Origin: Ascarosepion bandense
Taxonomy: Eukaryota > Mollusca > Cephalopoda > Sepiida > Sepiidae
DNA: 64,000 bases
Direction of reading: 5' to 3'
Assembly: GCA_037127315.1 (NCBI GenBank)
Contig: JBBBDQ010001122.1
Coordinates: 6,675,001 to 6,739,000 of the forward strand
The notes under the pieces are model-generated. The model did not search any database, had not been told where the DNA came from, and saw only the letters and a list, made by a program, of their open reading frames with translations. This document shows, in pieces, positions 63,809 to 64,000 of the stretch (position 1 is its first letter; every line of letters starts with the position of its first letter). Both the position numbers and the translations under genes were made by a program.

Positions 63809-64000
63809 GTTCATTATCTATCTGAAGTTGTATTGATATGTTCACAACCTGAGAAGATATTAGCTAAATTCTAAATTTTGAACTGAAATGTCCACAATAT
63901 ACACCTTTGTGCAAATTAATTGAAACACTACTTTAGTTTCCTTTCTTTTACCATACTATCAATTTTAGCCACATTGATGTGACAGGGTGTAATCGATTTC

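Overview
This window is non-coding, repeat-dominated animal DNA. There is no prokaryotic gene organisation, and nearly every long open frame is either a retrotransposon remnant or a microsatellite read in frame. The mixture points to a lophotrochozoan, plausibly a cephalopod mollusc, but that assignment is inference. The mixture consists of tRNA-derived SINEs in many copies, RTE-like and CR1/jockey-like LINE 3' ends, Penelope-like elements, non-autonomous Helitrons, Tc1/mariner remnants, and long TA, CA, GA, ATT and ATCT arrays.

Only one stretch looks like a host gene: a terminal exon on the minus strand (4744-5313) encoding a Tctex1 (dynein light chain DYNLT-type) domain. It has a 3' splice site on its upstream side, a stop codon and a downstream AATAAA. 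A palindromic pair of Penelope-type terminal repeats lies in the intron immediately upstream of that exon.

Layout: 1-1060 Penelope-like remnant with GIY-YIG endonuclease; 1053-2303 Tc1-type MITE, second MITE and Helitron; 2600-3600 LINE and SINE pieces; 4744-5313 Tctex1 exon; 5384-8371 a run of palindromic elements; 9089-9300 ribozyme-bearing SINE; 10235-13500 RTE and other LINE remnants; 13643-14545 complex ATCT array; 15848-16920 a 57-bp tandem repeat derived from 5S rRNA; 16998-17880 an RTE copy split by a solo LTR; 18642-18932 a 14-bp array; 19762-20610 palindromic element; 22010-26607 LINE, mariner and 5S/tRNA SINE pieces; 27500-29900 SINE-A dimers, LTR-like repeat and two ribozyme-bearing copies; 31600-37260 two copies of an unclassified repeat; 37900-39300 SINEs, RTE and a Helitron end; 39403-39756 a dimer of hammerhead-ribozyme units; 39871-41830 SINE-B copies, one carrying a MITE with perfect 8-bp target duplications; 42277-45345 Helitron and LTR fragments; 45420-57040 mostly CR1-like LINE remnants; 57060-64000 tandem repeat, RTE, MITE, Helitron, LINE ends and 5S-headed SINEs.

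The most interesting signal is a family of tRNA-like SINEs whose 3' end folds as a type I hammerhead ribozyme (five copies at 9.1, 29.3, 29.7, 39.4 and 39.7 kb). Two of these ribozymes lie 303 nt apart in direct orientation, as expected for a retrozyme-like or Sm-alpha-like element. All five copies carry lesions, so the family rather than any single copy here is the likely active entity. Second is the amplification of an internal piece of 5S rRNA into a satellite, together with SINEs headed by a complete 5S rRNA followed by a tRNA-like segment. Names SINE-A, SINE-B, SINE-C and U1 are labels used only in this annotation. Most repeat boundaries are estimates read by eye.
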